Source: Porogramme epimiltina (Eukaryota; Basidiomycota; Agaricomycetes; Polyporales; Polyporaceae). Taken from it: a stretch of 44,550 bases of DNA. Location: positions 1 through 44,550 of the forward strand of contig FTLJ01000126.1 of NCBI GenBank assembly GCA_900155495.1, in the 5' to 3' direction. Positions 30,685 through 40,504 of the stretch are shown one piece after another. The notes under the pieces are model-generated. The model was not told the DNA's origin, did not search any database, and worked only from the letters and a program-made list of their open reading frames with translations. Position 1 is the first letter of the stretch. Each line of letters starts with the position of its first letter. A program made the translations under genes and the position numbers.

Positions 30685-33040
30685 CTAACCATGCACACAC
30701 TCGCGTTCCTCCGCCTCCGCCACCCACCCCGGCGCGCCCGCATCGGCATGCCGCTCCGCAACCCGCGCGAGCATGTCCTCCAGCCCGTCCCGCACCGCGC
30801 GTAGGCACCCGACCGGGAGCCCCAACAGGCGCGGAGGCGCGCGCCACGGGCGCACGACGCCGTCGCTGCGGTGCATGATGAGCTCGGGGCAGGCGCGTCG
30901 CACGTCATCTTCACCGCTGTTCAGGTTGGTGTCGTGAGGGCGGGCTCGAGGGGGAGGGGGTGCAGGCACTGCGGACTCGGAGGCGGGGAGGACGATCGCA
31001 GCATGGTCGCCGTCGTACTCATCTTGCTCGCCGCACAGCCACCGCCGGACGCGCCAGCAGCACCAGCATGCGCAGCGGCGCGTTTCTGGGAGTCCGATGG
31101 GCAGCTCGTGTGTCTATTAAGCAACCACAATCAGCATCCCTCATTGTACTGAAGAGACGAGACGCGCACCAAGAGAACCCGCTCCAACACCTCCTTAGCT
31201 TCCGCTTCTCCAAGCCCTTCCGCCCCATCAAACATGGACGAGCCAGATTTCCATCCCGACGCACACGCGTACGCCAACGCCATCAAGGCTGCCTCGGCGT
31301 GCACCCTCGGCGCGCCGTCATCAACATTCCGCGCGCACCCCAGCACCTCGAAGCCCGCCTCTTCCGCGTCCTCCGCGACGGGCGTGAACAACCACCGCTT
31401 CCGTACCCATTCGCGCGCGGCCGCGCGCCGACTCCACGCCCCCTCCCCGGCGCCCGGCCCCTCCGCGGGCGCGTCGTACCGCTGCTCCGCGATGCGCGCG
31501 GCGACGCGGTCGAGGAGTGCGGTGCGCGCATCGTGCGAGAAGGGGCGCGGAAGGTGTGGAGGGGCGGGCACAGAGACGATGTGCGCGGAGAGCGGTGGCG
31601 GGCGCCGGAGGTGGAGTTGCGCGGTGAGCGTGCGTGCGCCCGTGATAGAGGCCGTGAGGGTACGGAGGTGGCGTAGGAGGAGCGCGGAGTGGGTCTCGGG
31701 CGTGTAGTTGAGGTCGTCTGGGGTGACTGAACAACGTGGTTAGCAGGGAGCCGGGCGCGGTGACGGAATATGTACTTTGTATATCATCATGGCGACACTC
31801 TGCGAGGTGCTGTCGAGAAGCTCTGGTAGGTAATGCCTCTATCGAAGGATTATTACAGTTTCAAAGTGTAGTAAGAGTTCATCAACTTACGTTCTATGGC
31901 TTCGTGCTGAGAATCCTCAACATGTCCGGGGGTCGGCGGCGAACGCACATTCGGGACTGGATGTTGGCACTCTCCGCGTCCACAAGAGTAGAAGCGACCG
32001 AACGGTTGCACAGGCAAATTGACAACCTTCTCGTCCAGGAGGCGATCATAGAACCCAGAGCTAAGCAGACCATGCATAACGTTCAACGCCATCGCAGCTT
32101 TGAAAAAGTCGATTGCTGATGGGGACTCCTTGATGGCCTCCTTCGTCTCGTCTAGAAGTGCACCCTCCAGCTGACGATATGTCGAGGTGAGGGCGAGGAT
32201 CCACTTGGGTACATCTTTGGCTGTCACTGTGTAGCGGGGTGCCTCGATAGACGTTGTAGGTGGCCGATCGACTCCTACCGCCTGGAGCTTTACGATGGCC
32301 TCTGGCGTGATGACAGTGACGGTCCACGGAAAGGGGTTCTTGCTAGGCGAAGAGTTATCTGGGATAGACTCCAGCACGCTGATGGCATGAGGCTTCCAGA
32401 GGGTGCTGATCTTGAGCATGCGTTCACCGATGTTGCGGTGAGCTCTGCGAACAAGGTATTTTGAGAACAAGAGGGCGTGTTTGAGGCCGGTAAGCTCTCC
32501 AGCATGAAAATCGCGCATGATAGTGAATATGTCCTTGACATGTTCCAGTGTCCTAGAATGCAAATATCAATGAGCTTGAGGGGGGTCGCTATAAGGATAC
32601 GCTAGAAACGTACGGCCCGTCTCTGATCTGTTCGAGTACCTGAGAGCCTGACAGGGACGATGTTAAGGGATGCACAGTAATGGTTGTGGGGGTCCGGTCG
32701 CTACGAAGAGCGACCACCAATGCATGCAGATCCTCCGATTTCGGGATAGCGGCTAGTGCAGTCACGAAGTCGTCCATAGATCCCGTATTTATAAGGGCAG
32801 CAATGTGCCGTAGAGAAGCGAGTCGTTGGAGTGTCTTTTTGATAGGGATGATCGTGGGTGATGGAGGGTCTCGATGGCCTCTCAACGCTATAGTGGCCAT
32901 GCAGATATCACGGTCCAATGCATCGTACTCGACATCGATGAACGAAGACACTAGAGAGGAAATTCAGCATAAGTTAGTGCGAAGTGAAACATAGGACTTA
33001 CTTGCAAGCTCTTGGTGCGGATGTCGAACGCCGCTATCAT
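30685..33040 (-). CDS. Putative OTT_1508-type nucleic-acid/nucleotide deaminase
   Basis: Six exons on the minus strand: 33040-33002, 32950-32614, 32552-31891, 31838-31776, 31726-31170 and 31113-30685, all with GT-AG introns of about 48-63 bp. Exons 2 to 6 join in frame, giving roughly 690 residues. The catalytic signature is split over two exons: HAE (RVHAEAALMAL) at 31301-31293, then ELPIGLPETRRCACWCCW at about 31107-31054, whose CWCC supplies the CxxC zinc ligands. An HAE plus a C-terminal ELPIGxxK-CxxC arrangement is typical of the fungal OTT_1508-like deaminases; the substrate of that family is not established. No signal peptide or membrane segment is seen. The N-terminus is uncertain: exon 1 (MIAAFDIRTKSLQ) meets the best exon 2 acceptor one base out of frame. 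A poorer acceptor at 32928 keeps frame. Three broken relatives lie to the left. Confidence 0.68.
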
Positions 33041-33584
33041 GACGCGCTTATATCACCGTTCATGTGTTGTGTAGCTAATACCCGTATCGATGGAAGATCG
33101 TCGCTTGCTTCTGGGAAGCCCTTGCTTTATAAACGCAAGTGGGAGGAACGTTGATTACTGGTTGCGGATGTTCGGTTGGGGTTGAAGTGTCAATATGCCT
33201 CCTATAGGAATAGGCTCTAGAATACCGTGGCACTCCAACTTAGAGCTAACTGAGAAATGCGCCTTCGCGTTAGAATGTATGCAGAGCTTGCTGGGCGAGG
33301 TGCGGTGACTCGTGAGTACGTCAAGACGAGATGACGACGCGAGGGACCCCGGACACTAGAGCCCGATCTGAGATCTGAGATCGCGCAGGCGTGCCAGCTC
33401 GATGGTCGCCTGTCTGGCCGCTCACACCTCCACCTACTCCCGTCTCGTCCTCGCCGACATTTCGTCGCGCCTGCTTTCGACCTGTATTTCTAACCTCGCG
33501 CTTGATCAGCTCCACTCCGCTCGTTTTCCCGCCTGTGGCGCTCCACTCTGACCGCGACACATCCGCGCCGGCACGCTACTCGCG
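33041..33584. promoter_or_regulatory. Shared upstream region of two divergent genes
   Basis: 544 bp between the start of the deaminase gene (minus) and the start of the lectin gene (plus). Probably holds both promoters. A pyrimidine-rich stretch lies upstream of the lectin ATG. No specific factor site can be named. Confidence 0.45.
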
Positions 33585-35474
33585 ATGTTCTCCAAGGCCC
33601 TGCTGTACTGCCTGGCCCTGCTGCCACTAGGCATCCTCGCCGCTATGGACGACAAGTCGAAGATGGCGAACAGGACAATTGATAGGGTACGGCTTCTTTG
33701 TTTGGTAGCGGGGTGGCAGAGTCTGCGCATTTGGCGGGCGCGGATGGGCGTATTTTGGTTGGGCTTCCCGTGGGGCGCATTGCAAGGGACGCACTGGTAG
33801 ACGAAAACGAGGGCTCTCTGGGACACGTCGGCGACACGGTCGCGCATGCGAGATGGCTTATAGTGCTGCGCGATTGCCACACTGTTATTTCCCACTCCGT
33901 GGTCTATTGGAGGATGTAGGGGGCTACGCGCGCATCCTGCACCTTATTCCGCATGCTCTGTGCCTACATCCAAGGTTCTTATACCCTCCTTCTAGACAAT
34001 CTCGCTCCGCACGCACTCAATATACCCACCTTATATTGACCAAGACCTGCAAAATCGGTGCGTGGAGGTGTATGCACTTGTAGGCAATGTCCTAACTCCG
34101 GTTTTATAGATGGTGGGACTTTGGTGGCGACTCCTACGTCGTACGTGTCCGCGCCAGCCGTCTAGTACTCGTCGTATAACCCTCTTCATCGCAGAACACC
34201 AACAAGCACATACGACTCACGCGTGCCAAAGCGTCACAAATGGTAGGCAACAGTACTTGGCCGAATCAGCCATCAACAACGCTCATACATGTATCGCGTA
34301 GGGATGGCTGTGGTCGCGTGCACCTCTAACTGCTTCTAACTTTGTCATTGAAGTCGAGTTCAAGGTTCGTTCATAGTCAAGAAAGAGTGGACCACGATAC
34401 TAATCTCCTGCACGCGAAGATCTCGGGCTCAAACAACCACTTGTTTGGAGATGGAATGGCCATCTGGCTCACCAAGGAGCGTGCACAGCCAGGACCGGTC
34501 TTTGGTAGCATCGGTGAGTGCTGTCGAACGCGCCGTGGTATCTGCAAGGGATTCATGCGACCACCTCAGACAACTTCGAGGGACTCGGACTCTTCCTGGA
34601 TACGTGAGTATATGCTACTCTGTGCTTGACGTGTAACTGAGGATCCACCACCAGCTACGCAAACTCAAGGCATCCCTACTCCTTCCCGCGAATCAACGCC
34701 ATGCTCGGAGACGGCAAGACGCCATACGACCACGACAACGACGGCGAGAAGGATGCTATCGGGGCCTGCTCCGTACGTGCCCTGACGTTATGCCTATGTC
34801 TCAGTCCCAACACGTACATCCCAGGTGAACTACCGCCGCACGAACGTCGGCACAAAGCTCAAGATCACGTACCTCCGTGAACAGTACCTCAACGTCAAGA
34901 TCCAGCACAAGGCTTGTACGTATCTCTCTGTCTATCTCTCCATCGTGTGTCCGGTAGACTGAAAGCGGCCGACACGACTTTTAGGGGACGAGTGGTCCGA
35001 CTGTTTCACCGTCCACGGCATCACCCTCCCGCTCGCGCCCTACGTCGGCTTCTCCGCCCTCACCGGTGACGTCACCGACAACCACGAGTACGTCCCCCTC
35101 CCTTCCTTCCCCCCTCCCTCTCCCTATCGTCCTTCGCCTATCCAACCCGATCTAACCCGCCCCCCACCCACAGCATCATCTCCGTCACGACCTACTCCGC
35201 GATCCTCTCCAGCCCCGACGCGCAGCGCGACAAGCTCACGGGCAGCAAGAAGCCCGGCTTCGGCGGCGTAGCCGCCTCCGGCTGGGGCGGGTCCTTCGTC
35301 AAGCTCTGCCTCTTCCTCGGCGTCGTCGCCGGCGCGCTCTACGGCTACAAGACGTACGCGCTCAAGCAGGCGCGCGGCGGCGCCGGTGGCGGACTCGGCG
35401 GCGGCGCGTTCGGCGGCATGGGCCGGAGCATGGCTGGGTTCGGCGGCGGCGCGTTCGATAGCAAGCGGTTCTGA
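33585..35474 (+). CDS. L-type lectin cargo receptor (ERGIC-53/VIP36/Emp47 family)
   Basis: Eleven exons: 33585-33686, 33996-34057, 34110-34140, 34195-34242, 34302-34364, 34420-34513, 34570-34603, 34655-34772, 34825-34915, 34985-35087, 35174-35474; all junctions keep frame, giving 348 aa. Exon 1 encodes a signal peptide (LLYCLALLPLGILAA). The lectin domain runs from RTHSIYPPYIDQDLQNRWWD through LFGDGMAIWLTKERAQPGPV, DNFEGLGLFLDTYANSR and GWLWSRAPL, with two cysteines near GACSVNYRR and EWSDCFTVHG. A membrane segment (LCLFLGVVAGALYGY) precedes a short Gly-rich cytosolic tail ending DSKRF. Family members bind high-mannose glycoproteins and move them between ER and Golgi. Intron 1 (309 bp) is much longer than the rest. 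Conserved housekeeping-type gene embedded beside the HET array. Confidence 0.92.
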
Positions 35475-35674
35475 TTGGGGGTGCTGCGGTGGGAGGGAGG
35501 ATAATTCGAGGAGGGGGACGGCTCTCGTTCCTGCTCTCATCGTGTACGTACGTGGCCGGATCTGCTGGGTGTTAATTATTACATTTTGTCTTCGTCTCAA
35601 AATCAATGGCACGCCTGGTCTTCGGCACTGTCCTAGAGTTGCGGGTGAAATCGGTGTTGCGCAGAATAAAATTT

Positions 35675-35745
35675 GGACATTCAGGGGATTGAACCCTAGA
35701 CCTCACGCATGCGAAGCGTGCGCGCTACCACTGTGCCAAATGCCC
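35675..35745 (-). tRNA. tRNA-Ala, anticodon CGC
   Basis: 71-nt cloverleaf on the minus strand. Acceptor GGGCATT pairs with AATGTCC and includes the G3-U70 wobble that marks alanine tRNAs. The anticodon stem CACGC/GCGTG encloses the loop TTCGCAT, giving anticodon CGC. T-loop TTCAATC is present. No intron. The discriminator base is A. Confidence 0.93.
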
Positions 35746-36320
35746 TATATTATACGGGCTGTTTTCTTATAAAACACTCCAATGTTGATTGACCTTGAAG
35801 TCGTTAAGCTAGTACTAACCGCCAAGTTACAGTGCTCTCAGGCTCCCTGGCACCAAGCCTGGTGATTTCTCTCAGTGCAACGGGGCTAGAATCAGTACCA
35901 CTATCGTATCAGAACCGTGTTAGCTGCGTCGAGCTTTTATCACAGAAGACACCATCGAGGAGGTACCCGAATCGATGAGTGTAGATGAGCACGATACTAG
36001 CAAACGGGGGGCTGACACGTTATTAACACCACTCAGGAGTCAGGTGCGGGCCTTTCTTGCGGGGCGGCTTGCAGTGCCCACCCCACCGCAATGAAGGCAG
36101 AGCAGGAAGCTTGGAAGAGATTTTGGTAGGCTGTATACGCTATAAGGTTGTAATTGAATGTCTCCGATGACGGCCTTCTATGTTACAAGGTTTGCGAAAC
36201 TGGATTACGCTAACTTTATGTCACCAGAGCTGTTACGAGAACGAGGCTCTTAGGATTCCTTCACAGTCTAGAGTATTGGCAATTCGACGGAATCGTAAAA
36301 TCGACCACCGAACAGCGTCC
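35746..36320. other. Intergenic stretch, tRNA to HET gene 6 repeat
   Basis: No gene or repeat recognised. Confidence 0.4.
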
Positions 36321-36420
36321 GTGGGGTATGTGGACCCTCTGTGGGTTATGTGGACCCTCTGTGGGTTATGTGGACTCTCTGTGGGTTATATGGACTCTCT
36401 GTGGGTTCTGTGGACCCTAC
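36321..36420 (+). repeat. 20-bp tandem repeat, five units
   Basis: Five units of about 20 bp with consensus GTTATGTGGACCCTCTGTGG; the middle units differ by one or two bases (GGACTC for GGACCC, TATATGG for TATGTGG). It ends about 180 bp before the leader intron of HET gene 6 and so lies in its promoter or leader. Confidence 0.9.
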
Positions 36421-36601
36421 ATGCGGGTTGTGGCAGGTTAAATAAAAATAGATATATTGCATACCGTTCCCTCTTAATTCTGTGCGTCTCATGCACGACT
36501 CGTCGTCTCTTACCCACACTCGCACATTCACCACTCTACCAGTCTACCCATAGGACCTCTTCCTCCTCATCCCACGGCATCAGGTTGCTGCACAGCACTC
36601 G

Positions 36602-36661
36602 GTATGAGACCCACATTTGCCCTCAGTAGAATAGATCGTACTAACAGCCTGGCATGGGTAG
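36602..36661 (+). other. 5' leader intron of HET gene 6
   Basis: 60-bp candidate intron, donor GTATGA, clear branch site CTAAC near 36640 and acceptor GGGTAG. It ends one base before the ATG at 36663. An earlier in-frame ATG at 36654 lies inside this intron, so the start is placed at 36663, matching the MW(V/I)LST start of the family. Confidence 0.7.
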
Positions 36662-36662
36662 A

Positions 36663-38751
36663 ATGTGGATACTTAGCACCGACCGTGCCGAGCTCCATTT
36701 CTTCTCCAGCCCCTCCACCGTTCCCGGCGGCTACGCGATCTTGTCGCATACATGGAGCCAAACGGAGGAGGAGCAATCTTTCCAGGACGTCCAGCTCATC
36801 AGCAAGAACTGCAAAGAGGCCGGCACGAACCCCCGTGATCACGTTGGCGACAAAATACTACAATGCTGCATGCAGGCGGAGCGAGACGGGTACGCTTGGG
36901 TTTGGATTGACACATGCTGCATCGACAAGACAAGTAGTACCGAGCTCTCGGAGGCAATAAACTCCATGTTCAGCTGGTATACACAGGCGGAGGTCTGCTA
37001 CGCGCATCTTGAGGATGTCCCTGGAGATGACATCATACGAGCAGACTCTCCCTATGAGGATGACTCGAGGTTTCAAGAAGCAAGGTGGCATACACGCGGC
37101 TGGACCCTCCAGGAACTCCTCGCTCCCGCGCTCCTCATATTCATGTCGCAAGACTGGAAACCGCTTGGTACCAAAAAGCAATTGTCCAAGCTCCTCTACT
37201 TAATCACGGGGATATGCCCAGAATACAACACTCGTCAGAGAGATTTCCTCTCCGCGCCCGTTATCGAGCGTATGTCTTGGGCCGTTCATCGGAAGACGAC
37301 TCGTACTGAAGACGAAGCGTACTGCCTCCTCGGCCTCTTTGACCTCAGCATGCCTATCGTGTACGGAGAAGGTCATAGTGCGTTCAAGAAGCTGCAAGAG
37401 GCGATCATCCAGGTTTCTTATGATACGACCTTATTGGCGTGGGGTACGCAATATGATTCCCACTATGATAATCTATCCCAGGATCCTGTGCATTATCTCT
37501 GGGACCGTGGCCGACACGTTTCACACGGCAGTAGATTCCTTCTAGCGGAGTCTGTCCATAATTTTCTGTATATGGCGGATCTTCACTACACCCCGACCTT
37601 ACACTGGCAGGGTAGGCCTTTACAACCCTATACCCCACAGCAGCTCAGGGCATCTGGTGTAAGCTATGTTCCTGTTTGTACCCTCGTCCTTTCTAACTGT
37701 TATTCAACAGGTAGGAGAGACCAGTGCAAATCGGTTTACTGTTGGTCCGTTTGGTCGCATTCATCTGCCATCCTTCGAGAAAACACCCTACGGGATGAAA
37801 TGCAGAATCCCAGTTGCAGAAGTGAACGGTGTGACTATTGCTGTCCTACTCTGCGAGACCGAGAGCCAACATATTGGTCTCTTGCTACACCCAGTCAACC
37901 CGGAGGAGGCCGTTCACTGTGATGTGGACGTCAAGGTGTATAATATTGGCTGGACATTCAGCAGTGATATCAAGTTTCAATATTTTCGCACTGTCGAGCT
38001 CGGGAATGATCTATACAACCTCAGATTCAGAGGTACAACCTTCCAAGCTGAATGGAGAGACATCATCATCCAAGCAGGTCCAGATCATAGAGACAAGAAG
38101 GATGCACTTCACCTCCTCCTCCTTTTCACGCTTGACACCGCTCCAGACGATCCCATTCGCATCCCCCGGTGTCTTATAAACACTTTATGTAATCTAGAGT
38201 TCTTCCCACTCAGTTCATTAGGGCGTCATCGCCAACGTGGAACTAGGGAGGGCTGGGTGTTTTTCCGCGATCTCATAACTCTTGAAGGCTTATTCATCCA
38301 TTTTGGGATATGCGATCAAGGCGACAGCTCCAACTCAAGCCCTCCAACCAATCAAGCAAAGCACTGGGCACAGTCACAGCCCTACCATTTCAATAACAAT
38401 AAGCCCCGCGCATCGGACAACCTTGAGCATGATTGTACCCAGGATCACGTCGACGACTGGCCGAACGGGTCCAAGACATTCGGCGATGACCTGCGCACAA
38501 TCATCCTCTCCTTTGCGCCGTGTGTCTATACGCCAAAGACGACGCGAGTGCTCCACATCCAGCTCAGGGGGAGCATATACGAGGAGCGGCAGCGAAGCAG
38601 AGGAATCTTTCTTCCCCCACGGGAGGCTCTGGCGCCGTGGCGGCAAACGGCAGTATGTCATCCCACGGGAGGTGCACAACAGTCGACCTTAGTAGCACGG
38701 GCCTTGCACACAGATAGGTTCCCCGGGCGTTCGAGGAGAGCTAAACTCTAG
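36663..38751 (+). CDS. HET-domain protein 6 (divergent copy)
   Basis: Exons 36663-37658 and 37711-38751, 52-bp phase-0 intron (GTAAGC, branch CTAAC, CAACAG), 678 aa. HET motifs: GGYAILSHTW, WIDTCCIDK (Thr instead of the Ser of copies 1-5) and RGWTLQELLAP, then DEAYCLLGLFDLSMP. The second module is present but clearly diverged: PSFEKTPYGMKC near its start, EHDCTQDHVDDWPNG later, and an extra loop around SNSSPPTNQAKHW. The protein ends soon after this module (FPGRSRRAKL); there is no heptad-like tail. It is separated from the main array by the deaminase, lectin and tRNA genes, and has no M1 block. Confidence 0.88.
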
Positions 38752-39395
38752 GAGGATCGGGTCCGGCAGATACTGTATCCGATGATTGCGGAGGTAGAGG
38801 GTCTCGAGGTGCTATTAGTACGTCTACGAAATCCCAAATATCTCAGCCCCTTGAGATCATATCCGACTTCTACAAATCACGTGACTGGTCAACAGACAAG
38901 GGCTCCCGGTACGACACTTCAGAACTTGTTGTACCGCGGGGACGACCCCGCCGGATCCGATTCTACAAAAACATAGCTACGTTTTAAACCCATCTGCGTC
39001 GTCTCCCATCTCCCGTCGTCCCGCAAAGTTATGATCAAGCATCTAGCATACAACGCGGCGCAACACCGCTCAGTCATCGACGCGTTGTTGGGAGAGGCTT
39101 ATATCAGACCTAGGTATCCCTAGGTATCACGGAGTGAAGCACATCAGATGCTATGTGTACCGGAACGGAAACAACCTTCGTAGCATGTGGCACGGCGTTG
39201 GCATCAGCGCCATCTACTTTGCTGACCCTGCCGGCGAGAGACCACTGCAAGTTCCTTGGGCTATCGCTTTCCCTCATCCTGAAGAGGGGTTATGGTACAG
39301 TCAAGAAGTGGGGAAGTACAAATACATGTATATTCAATCAGTGAGGCATCTTCGCTCCATGTACAGCAAAGTCCGCTAGTGCTAACTTGAAATGT
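38752..39395. other. Intergenic stretch downstream of HET gene 6
   Basis: No recognisable gene. A plus-strand frame at 39134-39379 (81 codons) has no family match by eye. Two tandem CTAGGTATC units lie at about 39110-39128. Confidence 0.35.
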
Positions 39396-40170
39396 TGAAT
39401 TCCATGGACCATCTCGAACACCTCCTCGTTGACCGCCCGTACAAAGTTCTTCCGCTCCTCCATCAGGTGGTTCAGATGCTCCTCCGCCTCCTTCCGCACC
39501 ATGAGCTCTGTCTACTGTGCGATCATCTCAAGCAGCTCTGTAGGCAGCCCCTCGGACATAAGCGGCGCTCGCCCCGCCTCGTTCAGCGGCCACTCCCCCA
39601 GTGCTGTGGTGGCACATTGCTCCGAGTCGTTGAGAGCACCCGCACGGGCGGATCCACCACGAAGAAGCCCAGGATCTTCCAGACTCCAGTGCCCGGGTTT
39701 CACCCTGTCCTCGAGCTCGAGCAGCTCGGCGCGGCGGTGCCACCTGCCACACGTTCGGGAACGCAACACACTTGCCCTCCTGTGCGACGACATGCCCGAG
39801 GCGCTGGTTGCGCGCATTCCCGCTCAGTGCGAGCCCGAACGCTGTGGGCCCGGGGTACTCCCGGTAGTCGTTTCGCTGTTACGGCAGCTCGGGGTGGCCC
39901 TCGCATTCGCCGATTGATGTGCAGAACGCGAGCAGCGCCTCGGTGACGTTCGAACTCACGTAGTAGTACAGGCCCGTTGTGATGATCCACTTGTTCAGCA
40001 TCCATTCGATGTGCCACGCCCCGCCCATGTACTCCGGGGCGTCGGGCGTGAGGACGATGTTCGACTCCTTCACGATCACCCACATTATGCGCCCCTTAAG
40101 CCGAAACGGTGGCGCCTCGAATGGCAGTCCTGAGTCCGGATCGCGGGCCACTTACGCCCAAATAAACATG
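39396..40170 (-). pseudogene. Broken DUF4246-like gene
   Basis: Minus-strand pieces in order match the C-terminal half of DUF4246 proteins, common in fungi and of unknown function: VKESNIVLTPDAPEYMGGAW, then HIEWMLNKWIITTGLYYYVS, SNVTEALLAFC, a stop after GHPELP, then EYPGPTAFGLAL and EGKCVAFPNVWQ, a frameshift to ELEDRVKPGHW, then GLPTELLEMIAQ followed by a TAG, and LMEERKNFVRAVNEEVFEM in the same frame. At least two stops and a frameshift break it. The N-terminal half is not found beyond 40170. Confidence 0.7.
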
Positions 40171-40212
40171 AGCTAAAAAATTTCCACACAATTTGCCATA
40201 TGTTTTATCACC

Positions 40213-40504
40213 AAGCACGAAGGAGTGAGAGTGATGATGCAGGGCAAGCCCTAGAGGAAAAGCGAGCCCTCTAAAGAACGGACAGAACGGTGGTCCATAT
40301 TACCTAAGCGAAGGAGCGAGAGCCTTATTCCAACAGGAGCCCCAAAGGGAAAATAAGAGCTCGACCAATGAGCGCACAGAACGGTGGCCCGTATTACTTA
40401 AGCCATGGAGCGGGAGCCTCATTCGAAGGGGAGCCCAAACAAAAGGGAAAGCAGCTCTTGAGCCAATAGAATCGACCCATCAATGATGGTGGCCGCAAAT
40501 GACT
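40213..40504 (+). repeat. Three ~95-105-bp imperfect direct repeats
   Basis: Units 40213-40305, 40306-40399 and 40400-40504 each begin AAGC followed by an AAGGAGCGAGAGC-like string, and end in a GGTGGYCCRTATTACYT-like string (diverged to GGTGGCCGCAAATGACT in unit 3). A fourth start (AAGCAATCC) follows. No coding potential. Nature unknown: satellite-like or the remains of a structured RNA. Confidence 0.65.

Noticed and set aside
35675..35745. Reading the tRNA as another amino-acid type.
   Set aside because: The loop TTCGCAT fixes anticodon CGC and the G3-U70 pair confirms alanine.
36654..36662. Earlier in-frame ATG for HET gene 6.
   Set aside because: It lies inside the predicted leader intron (branch CTAAC, acceptor GGGTAG), and the family start is MW(V/I)LST at 36663.
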